64,000 nt of DNA, from assembly GCF_031458325.1 (NCBI RefSeq), contig NZ_JAVDYG010000001.1:4030001-4094000 (forward strand), given 5' to 3'. The position numbers and the translations under genes are program-made. This DNA is from Nocardioides marmoribigeumensis (GTDB taxonomy: Bacteria; Actinomycetota; Actinomycetes; Propionibacteriales; Nocardioidaceae). The notes beneath the pieces are model-generated. The model was not told the DNA's origin. It did not search any database and saw only the letters and a program-made list of their open reading frames with translations. Shown piece by piece: positions 44,589 to 53,202 of the stretch; position 1 is the first letter of the stretch; the number at the start of each line of letters is the position of its first letter.

Positions 44589-47500
44589 CTATGCGTCGGC
44601 GTGGGCGATGGCGACGTGTGAGCCCGTGCGCGTCGGCTGGACGTGGAGCTGGGTGGTGATGCGGGTGCGCAGCTCGCTGACGTGGCTGACCACCCCGACC
44701 GCGCGGCCGCCGGTGCGCAGGTCGTCGATGCGGTCCATCACCTGGTCGAGGGTCTCGGGGTCGAGCGTGCCGAAGCCCTCGTCGATGAACAGGGTGTCGA
44801 CCTCCACCCCGCCCGACTCCTCGCCGATCACGTCGGCCAGCCCCAGGGCGAGCGCGAGGGAGACCACGAAGCACTCGCCGCCGGACAGCGAGGAGGGCGC
44901 ACGCACCTCGCCGGTCCACTCGTCGAGGACCTCGAGATCGAGCCCCGCCTGGGAGTTGGCCCGTCGACCGCGCTGGGTGCGTCGCAGGAGGTAGCGGGTG
45001 TCCCGCATGTGGGAGAGCCGCGCGTTGGCGGCGTCGAGGACCTGGTCGAGGCGGGTCGCCAGGACGTAGGAGGACAGCCTCATGTGCAGACGGTTGCTGC
45101 CGGTGCCACGGACGAGGCTCGCCAGGTCGACCACCGTCGCGGCGTCGGCCTCGACGGGGGCCCACCTGTCGACCGCCACCGCGAGCTGGTCGACCTGGGC
45201 GCGCAGACCGGTGAGCTGCTGCCGGGCGTGGTCGCGCAGCGCCGAGACCCGGGCGTGCTCGTGGCGGGCCTGGCGCGCAGCCGCCTCGACGAGCGCGAGG
45301 TCGAGCCTGGTGGGGGCGGCGCCGGGGTCGGCGGGGTCGGCGGGGTCGGCGAGTTCGGCGGGTTCGTCGAGGTGGTCGGGGAGCGCGGCGACGTCGGGCT
45401 CGGCCAGGACCCCCTCGGCCTGCAGCCGGACGGACTCCCGCTCGCGCGCGGCGCGTTCGAGGGCGGCGCGCGTGGCCGGCTCGAGGAGAGCCGCCCGGGC
45501 CTCGTCGAGGTCGGCGAACCCCGCGGCCCACGCCGCGTCCTCGGCCTCGTGCTGGGCCTCGGCCAGCGCGGCACGGGCCGAGGCGTGCGCGGCGGTCGCC
45601 TCGACCAGCGCCCGGGTGAGGGTCGAGGTGCGGCTCACCGCGGCGAGGCGGTGCTCGAGGGCGGCGGCCAGCTCGTCCGGGCTCCTCGGGTCGGCCGTGT
45701 CCTGGTCGAGATCGGCAGCACCGGGGTCACCAGCACTGGGGCCGGAGGACGTGGAGCCGGCGGAGGCGGGGTCGGCGGGGTCGGCGGGGTCGAGCGCGCG
45801 ACGCAGGTCGGCCGCCGCCGCGTCGCGGTCGCGCCGCAGCCCGTCGAGCCGTGCCGTGAGACCGGCGACCTCGGCGGTGGCGGCGTCGTGGTCGAGGGCT
45901 GCCTGGTCCAGCCGGTGGCGCAGGTCGTCGAGGCGGGTGGCGAGCGAGCGCCGTGCGGACTCCGCCTCACGGGCCACGTGGACGGCGCTGTCGGCCTCGC
46001 GGAGGGCGCGCTCGGCCTCGTCGCGGTCGAGACCGCCGGAGGCCTGCCGCGCGGTCGAGACGCGGGAACGCAGCTCCTCGGAGGTCCGCCGGGCGCTGTC
46101 GTGGAGCAGTCGCGCTCGGTCGGCCGCCGCCTGCGCCTCGGACTGGTCGGCCTCGGTGACGGCCGCCTGGGACGGGGCCGCCGGGGCGGGGTGGTCCGTG
46201 CTCCCGCAGACCTGGCAGGCCTCGCCGTCGACGAGGGCGCCGGCGAGCTCGGCGGCGATGCCCTCGAGCCGCCGGGCGACCAGGTCGAGGGCGTGGCCAC
46301 GGGCGTCGTTGGCCGCGCTGTGAGCGTCTCGTTCGGCCTGCTCCGCGGCCTCGAGCCGGGGCAGGAGCTCGGCGTGCTGGATGGCCGACTGCAGCTGCCG
46401 GGTGGCCTCCTCGTGCCGCTCGAGGGCGGTGGGGAGACCGGCGGCGACCACCGTGACCTCCGCGAGCCGGCCCTCGAGGTCCGCGCGCTCGGCGGGCAGC
46501 GCGCCCCGCTCCTCGGCGACGGCGGACAGGACGGCCCTCGCCGCGTCGAGCGCGGACTCGGCCTCCTCACCGGCCTCCGACAGGCGGCGCAGGTCCTCCG
46601 CGCGCGAGCGCAGCCCGCGCAGGTGGTGCTCCTGCTCGGCGAGCCGTGCCAGGAGGGCGGCAGCGTCGCGGGCGCCGTCGAGGCTCTCGTCAGCCGGGAG
46701 GTCGTCGGCGAGCGCGTGGTCGGGGAGCAGGGCGGGAGCCGCGGCGAGCACACGACGCGCGGAGTCCTCGGCGACCCCGGCCGCGGCCGCCCGGGAGAAC
46801 GCACGGTCGCGGGGGGCGAGCAGCGGCGCGACCAGGCGGGCCCGGCGGTCGGCGTCGAGGGTGGCGGCGTCGCGGTCCGCGGCGTCCGCACCGGCCTCGA
46901 GCGCCGCGAGGTCGGCGCGGGCCCGGTCGCGTCGCCGCAGGAGCACATCGGTGCGCCGGGCGTCGTCCGCCTCGCTCTCGGCGGCGTCGGCAGCGAGGGC
47001 GGACGCCTCGGCCTCGACCCCGAGCTCGTCGACCCGGGCCGCCGCGGCCGCGACGAGGGACTCGGCCCACTCGTGCAGAGCAGGTGCGTCCTGCGGAGCG
47101 AGGTCGCCCTGCAGCGCCTCGGGCAGCTCGGCGCCGGACCGGTCGCGGAGGACGGCCAGCAGCGTGCGCAGCTCGGCCAGGGAGGTCTGGGCCTGGTCGC
47201 GGACCGTGCGGGCCCGGTCGTGCATCCACTGCTCGATGCGGCTGAAGCGCTGGGTGGCGAACAGTCGCTCGAGGACGTCCCGGCGCTCGTCGGAGCGCGC
47301 CTTGAGGAACGTCTGGAAACCGCTCTGGGGCAGCAGGACCACCTGCATGAACTGCTCGGAGGTCATCCCCAGGAGGAGACCCAGCTCGTGTCCGACCTCC
47401 TGGGCCCGGTCGGAGACCAGCCGCTCGGTGCCGTCGGGCTCGATCTCGAACAACCGCGCCGAGGCCTGCTCCCGGGTGGTGCCCTCTCCTCGCCGCTTGG

Positions 47501-47801
47501 GACGGCGCCACTCCGGGGTGCGCACGACGCGCAGGCGCCGGCCGCGGAGGGTGAGCTCGAGCTCGACCCGGGGGGTCCGGTCGGCCGGGGCGTGGTCGGA
47601 GCGCAGGCCCCGGACCTCGCGGTCGCCGGGCACCACGGAGTAGAGGGCGAAGCAGACCGCGTCGAGCAGGCTGGTCTTGCCCGCGCCGGTGGGGCCGGTG
47701 AGCAGGAAGACCCCCGCCTCGTTGAGCGCGTCGAAGTTGACGACCTGGGTGTCGGCATAGGGACCGAAGGCGGTGACCTCGAGCCGGTGCAGCCGCATCA
47801 C
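44589..47801 (-). CDS. sbcC: Exonuclease subunit SbcC (SMC-like)
   Basis: 1070 residues. N-terminal Walker A LTGPTGAGKTSLLDAVCFAL, long coiled coils with an Ala/Glu-rich sequence, a zinc hook C529-x2-C532 in EACQVCGSTDHPAP, and the C-terminal LSGGECFVVSLALALGLADV signature with LFIDEGFGTLDPETLD as Walker B. SbcCD processes hairpins and blocked DNA ends. GTG 47801 overlaps the sbcD stop by four bases (GTGA). Confidence 0.95.
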   Translation of the reverse strand: MMRLHRLEVTAFGPYADTQVVNFDALNEAGVFLLTGPTGAGKTSLLDAVCFALYSVVPGDREVRGLRSDHAPADRTPRVELELTLRGRRLRVVRTPEWRRPKRRGEGTTREQASARLFEIEPDGTERLVSDRAQEVGHELGLLLGMTSEQFMQVVLLPQSGFQTFLKARSDERRDVLERLFATQRFSRIEQWMHDRARTVRDQAQTSLAELRTLLAVLRDRSGAELPEALQGDLAPQDAPALHEWAESLVAAAAARVDELGVEAEASALAADAAESEADDARRTDVLLRRRDRARADLAALEAGADAADRDAATLDADRRARLVAPLLAPRDRAFSRAAAAGVAEDSARRVLAAAPALLPDHALADDLPADESLDGARDAAALLARLAEQEHHLRGLRSRAEDLRRLSEAGEEAESALDAARAVLSAVAEERGALPAERADLEGRLAEVTVVAAGLPTALERHEEATRQLQSAIQHAELLPRLEAAEQAERDAHSAANDARGHALDLVARRLEGIAAELAGALVDGEACQVCGSTDHPAPAAPSQAAVTEADQSEAQAAADRARLLHDSARRTSEELRSRVSTARQASGGLDRDEAERALREADSAVHVAREAESARRSLATRLDDLRHRLDQAALDHDAATAEVAGLTARLDGLRRDRDAAAADLRRALDPADPADPASAGSTSSGPSAGDPGAADLDQDTADPRSPDELAAALEHRLAAVSRTSTLTRALVEATAAHASARAALAEAQHEAEDAAWAAGFADLDEARAALLEPATRAALERAARERESVRLQAEGVLAEPDVAALPDHLDEPAELADPADPADPGAAPTRLDLALVEAAARQARHEHARVSALRDHARQQLTGLRAQVDQLAVAVDRWAPVEADAATVVDLASLVRGTGSNRLHMRLSSYVLATRLDQVLDAANARLSHMRDTRYLLRRTQRGRRANSQAGLDLEVLDEWTGEVRAPSSLSGGECFVVSLALALGLADVIGEESGGVEVDTLFIDEGFGTLDPETLDQVMDRIDDLRTGGRAVGVVSHVSELRTRITTQLHVQPTRTGSHVAIAHADA

Positions 47802-48994
47802 GCCACCCCGGTGTCGGGTCGCCCGAGCGGGTCGGCGTCGGGGTCCTCCTCGCGCAGGGCGCAGGTGCAGGCGAGCTGGAGCAGGAGCTCCTCCTCGGTG
47901 GTGGGCTCGAGGTCGCGGACGTCCTGGACGAACCCCAGGGCGACGTCGAGGTCGGACCGGCCGGTCACGTGCGGCACGACCGGGGCCCGGGTCACCGCCA
48001 CGCCCTCGGGGTCGAAGTCGAGGGTCAGGGTGTGGGGGAAACGAGCGCGCAGCCGCTCGAGGGGAGCGGCCGGCCTGGCGGGGTCGGTGAGCGTGACCGC
48101 GAGGTAGAGCTGCTCGGCCGCCGCCAGCGACGGGTCGAGGAGCAGGTCGTCGAGCCGCCCGCGCACCCGCTGCAGCCCGCGGTGGACGGGCGCCGGGACG
48201 AGGTCGACCCGCTCGACCCCGTCGCGGCCCAGCTCCACCAGCCAGGACCCCTTGGCGTGGCCCTCCTCGGAGAAGGAGTAGGCCACCGGCGACCCGCTGT
48301 AGCGCACCGTCGGGGTCAGCTCGCGCGCTCCGTGGAGGTGGCCCAGGGCGACGTAGGACGGACGGGTGAACAACGACGTCGGGGCGATCGCGAGCCCACC
48401 CACGGCCAGCTCGCGCTCGCTGTCGCTGCGCATCGCGTCGGCCGACTCGGCCGACCCGGCCACGAACGCGTGGGCCATCACCACCGACCGGCCGCCGCGC
48501 CGGTCGAGGTCGGCGTGGACGCGCTCCATCGCCTCACCCAGGGCGGCCGCGTGGGTGCGCTGCTCGAGGCCCCAGGCCTGCCGCACGGCGTCGGGCTCGA
48601 GGTAGGGGATGCCGTGCACCGCGACCGTGCCCCAGTCGTCCTCGACCAGGACCGGTGTGCCGACGTCCTGCCACCGCGTGCGCAGGTGGACGCCCGCGGA
48701 GTCGACGAGCCGGGCGTTGCTGCCGAGCCGGATCGCGGAGTCGTGGTTGCCGCTGGTCACCACGACGCGGACCCCGAGACCGGCCAGCCGGCCCAGCACG
48801 TCGGAGGCGAGCTCGACCGCGCCCACCGGGGGCAGCGCCCGGTCGTGCACGTCGCCGGAGACGACGACGAGGTCCACCTGCTCGACGCGCACCGTCTCGA
48901 CGAGGTGGTCGAGGTGGGCCGCCTGCGCCGGGAGCAGGTCGACCCCGTGGAACGACCGGCCCAGGTGCCAGTCGGAGGTGTGGAGGATGCGCAC
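47798..48994 (-). CDS. sbcD: Exonuclease subunit SbcD
   Basis: 398 residues. The calcineurin-like phosphoesterase motifs are VRILHTSDWHLGR at the start, VSGDVHDRALPP, TSGNHDSAIRLG, and HAFVAG then ALGHLHGARELTP. Forms the nuclease with SbcC. TACGGT six bases before the GTG at 48994 suggests a leaderless start. Confidence 0.95.
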   Translation of the reverse strand: MRILHTSDWHLGRSFHGVDLLPAQAAHLDHLVETVRVEQVDLVVVSGDVHDRALPPVGAVELASDVLGRLAGLGVRVVVTSGNHDSAIRLGSNARLVDSAGVHLRTRWQDVGTPVLVEDDWGTVAVHGIPYLEPDAVRQAWGLEQRTHAAALGEAMERVHADLDRRGGRSVVMAHAFVAGSAESADAMRSDSERELAVGGLAIAPTSLFTRPSYVALGHLHGARELTPTVRYSGSPVAYSFSEEGHAKGSWLVELGRDGVERVDLVPAPVHRGLQRVRGRLDDLLLDPSLAAAEQLYLAVTLTDPARPAAPLERLRARFPHTLTLDFDPEGVAVTRAPVVPHVTGRSDLDVALGFVQDVRDLEPTTEEELLLQLACTCALREEDPDADPLGRPDTGVA

Positions 48995-49086
48995 ACCCTG
49001 ACCGTAGGAAAGGGCTCCGACAGAACCCCGTCACCACGCCGGGCGCCTGTGGAGCAGCCGGTGCGGGCCGGGTCACACCAGCCGGG

Positions 49087-49965
49087 TCACACCAGGCGGT
49101 GCGCGCCGGCGTACGCCACGAAGCGCTCGTCGCGCGTGAACCCGACCAGGGTCTGACCCGCCTCGCGCGCCAGGCGCACGGCCAGGGAGGTCGGCGCGCC
49201 GACCGCGACCACCACGGGGATCCGCGCGGCCACGGCCTTCTGGACGACCTCGAAGCCGAGCCGCCCGCTCACGCAGAGGACGGCGTCGGGGTGGGTGCGA
49301 GGGTCCACGCCGGCGAGCAGCCGGTGGCCCACCACCTTGTCGACGGCGTTGTGGCGACCGACGTCCTCACGGACGACCACCGTCGCGCCGTCGACGGCGA
49401 AGAGGCCCGCGGCGTGCACGCCGCCCGTGCGGTCGAACAGGCCCTGGGACGCGCGCAGCGCCTCCGGCAGCCGGCGTACGACGGCCGGGGAGACCGCGAC
49501 CGCGTCACCACCGGGGGCGTCGTGACCGCAGACCGCCAGGTCGAGCACGTCGCGCACGCTCTCTGCCCCGCAGACCCCGCACGCCGAGGACGCGGCGGTC
49601 AACGTGCCCCGCCGGGCCATCGGGGAGCGCGGAGGTGGCGAGTCGAGGTGGACGGTGACGACGTTGAGCTCCTCCTCGGGGGCGAGCGTCTCGTCGGTGC
49701 AATAGGCGATCGTGTCGACGTGGCCGGGCACCAGCACCCCCTCGGCGTGCAGCAGGCCGGCGGCGAGCTCGAAGTCGTGCCCAGGGGTGCGCATCGTGAC
49801 GGCCACGCGCTCGGCGGGCCGGCCGGGCCAGGCCAGCCTCACCTCGAGCGGCTCCTCGGTGGCGACCTCGTCCTCGTGACGGCGGGTCCCGTCGGTCAGG
49901 TGCTCCTGGACGCGCAGGCGCGCGACCCGCCCGGGGCGGCGGGGTCGGATGCCCGAGGTGCTCAC
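49087..49965 (-). CDS. fdhD: Sulfurtransferase FdhD
   Basis: 292 residues. Cys129 and Cys132 lie in SACGVCGAE, the sulfur-transfer loop; TRTPGHDFELAAGLLHAEG, FDRTGGVHAAGLF and REDVGRHNAVDKVVGHRL are family landmarks. FdhD sulfurates the molybdenum cofactor of formate dehydrogenase. The formate dehydrogenase itself is not in the window. Shares a compact divergent promoter region with the gene at 49989. Confidence 0.94.
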   Translation of the reverse strand: MSTSGIRPRRPGRVARLRVQEHLTDGTRRHEDEVATEEPLEVRLAWPGRPAERVAVTMRTPGHDFELAAGLLHAEGVLVPGHVDTIAYCTDETLAPEEELNVVTVHLDSPPPRSPMARRGTLTAASSACGVCGAESVRDVLDLAVCGHDAPGGDAVAVSPAVVRRLPEALRASQGLFDRTGGVHAAGLFAVDGATVVVREDVGRHNAVDKVVGHRLLAGVDPRTHPDAVLCVSGRLGFEVVQKAVAARIPVVVAVGAPTSLAVRLAREAGQTLVGFTRDERFVAYAGAHRLV

Positions 49966-49972
49966 GTCGCCC

Positions 49973-49982
49973 AGGCTAGTCT
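49973..49982. promoter_or_regulatory. Overlapping divergent -10 boxes between fdhD and the gene at 49989
   Basis: TAGTCT (49977-49982, plus strand) ends six bases before GTG 49989. On the minus strand TAGCCT (49978-49973) ends seven bases before the fdhD GTG at 49965. The two boxes share two bases of the central CTAG, so one symmetric site could serve both leaderless genes. Confidence 0.6.
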
Positions 49983-49988
49983 CACCAC

Positions 49989-50699
49989 GTGCAGGGCAAT
50001 GGCGCAGGCGCAGGTGGGTCCGACGACCTGCCCGTGGTCTCCTACCGCGACTTCGGGGAGCAGTTCTTCTCGCGCGTGGTCACCCAGGAGCGCGTGGTCG
50101 GCGCCGTCGACGTGCTGGCGGGCCAGCCGATCGCCTTCGGCCCGATGGGCGTCGGCCCCGGCCGCCTGGTCAAGGTGACCGTCGACGGGGCCATCGGCGC
50201 CGCGACCAGCCGACCGGTCTTCGACCCCGAGCTCGTCGTCCACCGCGTCGAGCTGCCCGTGGACCTGCGCTTCGACCTCGACCTGGGGCTCGAGGTCCAC
50301 ACCTTCGAGGGGTCGCTGCAGGTGCCCCTCACGCTGACGGTCCGCGCGATCGACGGGCTGCGGGTGTTCATCGACGTCACCCCACCGCGCCCCAGCGAGG
50401 TCGGCATCCGGCTCAAGGCCCAGGGGCTGCGCGCCTCGGTGCTGCAGCGGGTCGCCGGGGTCGAGGGCGAGGTCAAGCGCTTCGTGGCGAAGTACGTCGC
50501 CCAGGAGGTCGAGAAGCCCCACATCCGCAAGGCGCGGGTCTTCGACGTGGGGGAGCAGGTCGACCGGGCCTGGGCGAGCATCGCCCCGTCGGGCTCCTCC
50601 CCGACGGTGGAGGCGATCCGCGGCGACTTCGTCGACGCGCTCGAGGAGGAGATCCTCGTGACCGCCGCCGGCACCGACGGGGCGGAGCGCGAGCCGTGA
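49989..50699 (+). CDS. Hypothetical protein, first of a paralogous pair
   Basis: 236 residues, family not recognised. Conserved with the next gene are SYRDFGEQFFSRVVTQERV, AFGPMGVGPGRLVKV, HRVELPVDLRFDLDL-type strands, VHTFEGSLQVPLTLTVRA and VAGVEGEVKRFVAKYVAQEV with a final helix. The middle is rich in beta strands, with alternating hydrophobic residues, and may be a lipid-binding barrel; this is only a fold guess. No signal peptide, so cytoplasmic. It starts without a leader and overlaps its paralogue by four bases. Confidence 0.82.
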   Translation: MQGNGAGAGGSDDLPVVSYRDFGEQFFSRVVTQERVVGAVDVLAGQPIAFGPMGVGPGRLVKVTVDGAIGAATSRPVFDPELVVHRVELPVDLRFDLDLGLEVHTFEGSLQVPLTLTVRAIDGLRVFIDVTPPRPSEVGIRLKAQGLRASVLQRVAGVEGEVKRFVAKYVAQEVEKPHIRKARVFDVGEQVDRAWASIAPSGSSPTVEAIRGDFVDALEEEILVTAAGTDGAEREP

Positions 50700-51319
50700 G
50701 CGGGCCGGCGTACGCCCCGGAGCAGGACCGCGGCGAGATCACCTACGAGGAGTTCGGCCGGCGTCTCTTCCAGCAGGTGCTGCACGCCGAGCGCATCGAG
50801 GACTCGATCGCCACCGTGCTGGGCGACCGCATCGAGCTGGGTCCCTTCGGGGCCGGGCCGGGCCGCTTCCTGGCCAAGGTCCGCGCGCTGGGCACCATCG
50901 GTCGCCCGACCGCCACGCCGCTGCCGGGTCCGATGGTGGCCTACCGCGTGGACCTGCCGATCGACGTCGCCTTCCACCTCGACCTCGCCGTCGACGTGCA
51001 CACCTTCCACGCGGCGCTGGGCGTCCCGCTGGTCCTGACCGCGCGGGCCGCGGCGCCGCTGACGATCGTCTGGGACATCACGCCGCCCGAGCTCGACCAG
51101 ATGCGGGTGCAGGTGCAGGTCGAGCGTCGCAGCAGCGAGCTGCTGCGACGCGTCGCGGGGATCGACGAGGAGCTGCGGCGCTTCATGCGGCGCTACGTCG
51201 TCAGGGAGCTGGCCAAGGAGCACGTGGAGCGCGCGACGCACATCCACCTCGGTGAGGTGATCGACGCGTCGTGGCCGATGATCGCAGCGGTGTTCCTCGA
51301 GCCGGGACCACGGGTCTGA
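50696..51319 (+). CDS. Hypothetical protein, second of a paralogous pair
   Basis: 207 residues. ITYEEFGRRLFQQVLHAERIEDSI, LGPFGAGPGRFLAKVRALG, VDVHTFHAALGVPLVLTARA and VAGIDEELRRFMRRYVVRELAKEHVERA align with the gene upstream in the same order, roughly one third identical by eye. It lacks the ~25-residue C-terminal tail of its paralogue. The coupling by a GTGA overlap suggests equal expression and possibly a heterodimer. Confidence 0.82.
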   Translation: MSGPAYAPEQDRGEITYEEFGRRLFQQVLHAERIEDSIATVLGDRIELGPFGAGPGRFLAKVRALGTIGRPTATPLPGPMVAYRVDLPIDVAFHLDLAVDVHTFHAALGVPLVLTARAAAPLTIVWDITPPELDQMRVQVQVERRSSELLRRVAGIDEELRRFMRRYVVRELAKEHVERATHIHLGEVIDASWPMIAAVFLEPGPRV

Positions 51320-51328
51320 GGGGGCGGG

Positions 51329-51805
51329 ATGGAGCGGAGCAAGGCGGTCCTCAAGCGGGTCGCGCTGGAGACGGTGGGCTGGGTCCTCGTGGTGGTCGGC
51401 ATCGCGGCGATCCCGCTGCCGGGGCCCGGGCTGCTCTGTCTGTTCGCGGGGCTCGCGGTGCTGTCCCAGCAGTACGAGTGGGCCGAGAAGCGCGTGCGGC
51501 CGGTCGAGAAGGCCGCGATGAAGGCCGCGGCCGACAGCGTGCAGACCTGGCCGCGCATCGTCCTGTCGTTGCTCGGGGTGGCGTGGCTGCACGCGATCGG
51601 CACCCTGTGGATCGTCGACCCCGACGCGCCGGGCTGGTGGCCGGTCGACGACAAGTGGTGGCTCTTCGGCGGCTTCTGGACCGGCGTGACGCTGGTCGGG
51701 TCCGGGCTGCTCGCGCTCGGCATCATGGTCTACAGCTTCGTGAAGTTCCGCGGGCAGGACGACCCGCGCAGCGCGGCCGGGGACACCGTGGGGTCGAGCA
51801 ACTAG
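51329..51805 (+). CDS. PGPGW/TIGR02611-like membrane protein
   Basis: 158 residues. Residues 15-40 hold a first helix followed by IPLPGPGLLCLFAGLAVLSQQYEWAEKRVRP, the PGPGW family landmark. A second and third helix lie at ~75-92 and ~110-135. The function is unknown. The stop TAG at 51803 begins the TAGCCT -10-like box of the next gene. Confidence 0.88.
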   Translation: MERSKAVLKRVALETVGWVLVVVGIAAIPLPGPGLLCLFAGLAVLSQQYEWAEKRVRPVEKAAMKAAADSVQTWPRIVLSLLGVAWLHAIGTLWIVDPDAPGWWPVDDKWWLFGGFWTGVTLVGSGLLALGIMVYSFVKFRGQDDPRSAAGDTVGSSN

Positions 51806-51815
51806 CCTGCTGCGC

Positions 51816-52289
51816 GTGAGCCCCTCACCGACCGGGCGCGTCCGCCCCGCGATCAAGGCCCTGATCGTGCGGGACGGTGCCCTGCTGGTCACCGTCAACA
51901 GCCACTGGACGCCGTTGTTCTACCTCCTGCCAGGGGGCGGCCAGCAGTTCGGCGAGTCGATGCGGGAGGCGTGCGCCCGGGAGTGCCGCGAGGAGGTCGG
52001 CGTCGACGTGACGGTCGGCGAGGTCGCGTTCGTCCGCGACTACATCGGGTCCCGGCACGAGTTCGCCGCCCAGGACAGCCACTACCACCAGATCGAGATC
52101 GCGTTCTGGGCCACCCTCGCGCCCGGTGCCGAGCCGGTGCAAGGTCCGGTGGGGGACTCCTTCCAGACCGGCATCCGCTGGCTCCCGCTCGACGAGCTCG
52201 ACGACGCCCCGCTGTGGCCGCAGGCCCTCAAGGGCTGGCTCGCCGCCGACCCGGCCGACCGGCCCGTCTACCTCGGGGACGTCAACTGA
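51816..52289 (+). CDS. NUDIX hydrolase
   Basis: 157 residues. The Nudix box lies in LPGGGQQFGESMREACARECREEVG, with the GxnE...REnxEE core complete (GGQQFGES, then RECREEVG). Nucleoside diphosphate-linked compounds are the usual substrates. GTG 51816 starts seven bases after TAGCCT. Its 3' end overlaps the convergent esterase gene by eight bases. Confidence 0.92.
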   Translation: MSPSPTGRVRPAIKALIVRDGALLVTVNSHWTPLFYLLPGGGQQFGESMREACARECREEVGVDVTVGEVAFVRDYIGSRHEFAAQDSHYHQIEIAFWATLAPGAEPVQGPVGDSFQTGIRWLPLDELDDAPLWPQALKGWLAADPADRPVYLGDVN

Positions 52290-53151
52290 CGGTCGCGATC
52301 GAGCGGGGCGGGGCACCCAGGCGTCGCCTGACCTCGCCGGCGACCAGCGCCATGGTCCGCCGGGCGCGCGCAGGGTCCTCGGTCAGGAAGTAGTGGTCGA
52401 CGTGCGGCGTCTCGTCGTAGACCACCTCCACGCCGGCCTCCCGCAGCCGGTCGGCGTAGCGCCGCCCGTCGTCGCGGAGCACGTCGAGCTGCCCGGTCAG
52501 CACGACCGCCGGCGGGAGCCCGGCCAGCGAGTCGGCCAGCACGGGGGAGGCGTACGCCGAGCCGCGGGTCAGTGGGTCGGGGAAGTAGACGCGGCGCACC
52601 ATCCGGCGCAGGGCCGGCGAGATCATCCCGGGGTCGCCGTCCTGCGGCTCCTGCGCGAGGTCGAGGGCGGGACAGCCCAGCACCTGCAGGACCGGCCGGA
52701 AGGACCGCCGGTCCCGGGCCTGGAGCGCCACCGAGGCGGCGAGCCCGCCCCCGGAGGAGAAGCCGCTGAGCCCGACCCGGTCGTGCTCCAGCGCCAGCGA
52801 CGCCGCCACGTCGTGGCACTGCTCGTGCGCGACGGGGAAGGACGTCCGCGGGGCCACGTCGAAGTCCACGTTGACCACGGTCACCCCGGTCTCGGCGACC
52901 AGGTAGCGGCACCACCAGTCGTCCATCTGCGGGCGCCGCATGAGGAACGCGCCGCCGTGGAGGTGGACCAGCACGCCCGCCCCGGGACGGCCGGCGTAGA
53001 CGTGGACCGGCACCCGTCCGTGCCGGGTGTCGATGCGCCGCCGGAGGGGGCGGGGAAGGTCGCTGCCCGCGAAGCGCAACGGCTCGCCGTACCTCACGGT
53101 GCGCGCGGTGGCACGCATCGCCCAGACGGCGACGTGGTCCCGAGCGCGCAT
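52282..53151 (-). CDS. Alpha/beta hydrolase of the hormone-sensitive lipase group
   Basis: 289 residues. The oxyanion motif HLHGGAFLMR is near 76, the nucleophile elbow GLSGFSSGGGLAAS near 150, the acid LTGQLDVLRDDG near 237 and the His in HVDHYFL near 266. Substrates are short or medium esters. No leader region or ribosome site is visible before ATG 53151; it follows the SDR gene by 51 bases in the same direction. Confidence 0.9.
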   Translation of the reverse strand: MRARDHVAVWAMRATARTVRYGEPLRFAGSDLPRPLRRRIDTRHGRVPVHVYAGRPGAGVLVHLHGGAFLMRRPQMDDWWCRYLVAETGVTVVNVDFDVAPRTSFPVAHEQCHDVAASLALEHDRVGLSGFSSGGGLAASVALQARDRRSFRPVLQVLGCPALDLAQEPQDGDPGMISPALRRMVRRVYFPDPLTRGSAYASPVLADSLAGLPPAVVLTGQLDVLRDDGRRYADRLREAGVEVVYDETPHVDHYFLTEDPARARRTMALVAGEVRRRLGAPPRSIATVS

Positions 53152-53202
53152 GCCCGGGGTTCGCGCGTGGGCGGAGGCGGGACGGGTCGACCGACGGGAC
53201 GC

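Noticed and set aside
44643-48107. A 1154-codon plus-strand frame over sbcC
   Set aside because: Low-complexity Gly/Arg/Leu/Val translation, antisense to a complete SbcC with all motifs.
49069-49096. Direct repeat CCGGGTCACACCAG twice at the end of fdhD
   Set aside because: Two short copies, the second inside the coding end of fdhD; probably a chance or local duplication.
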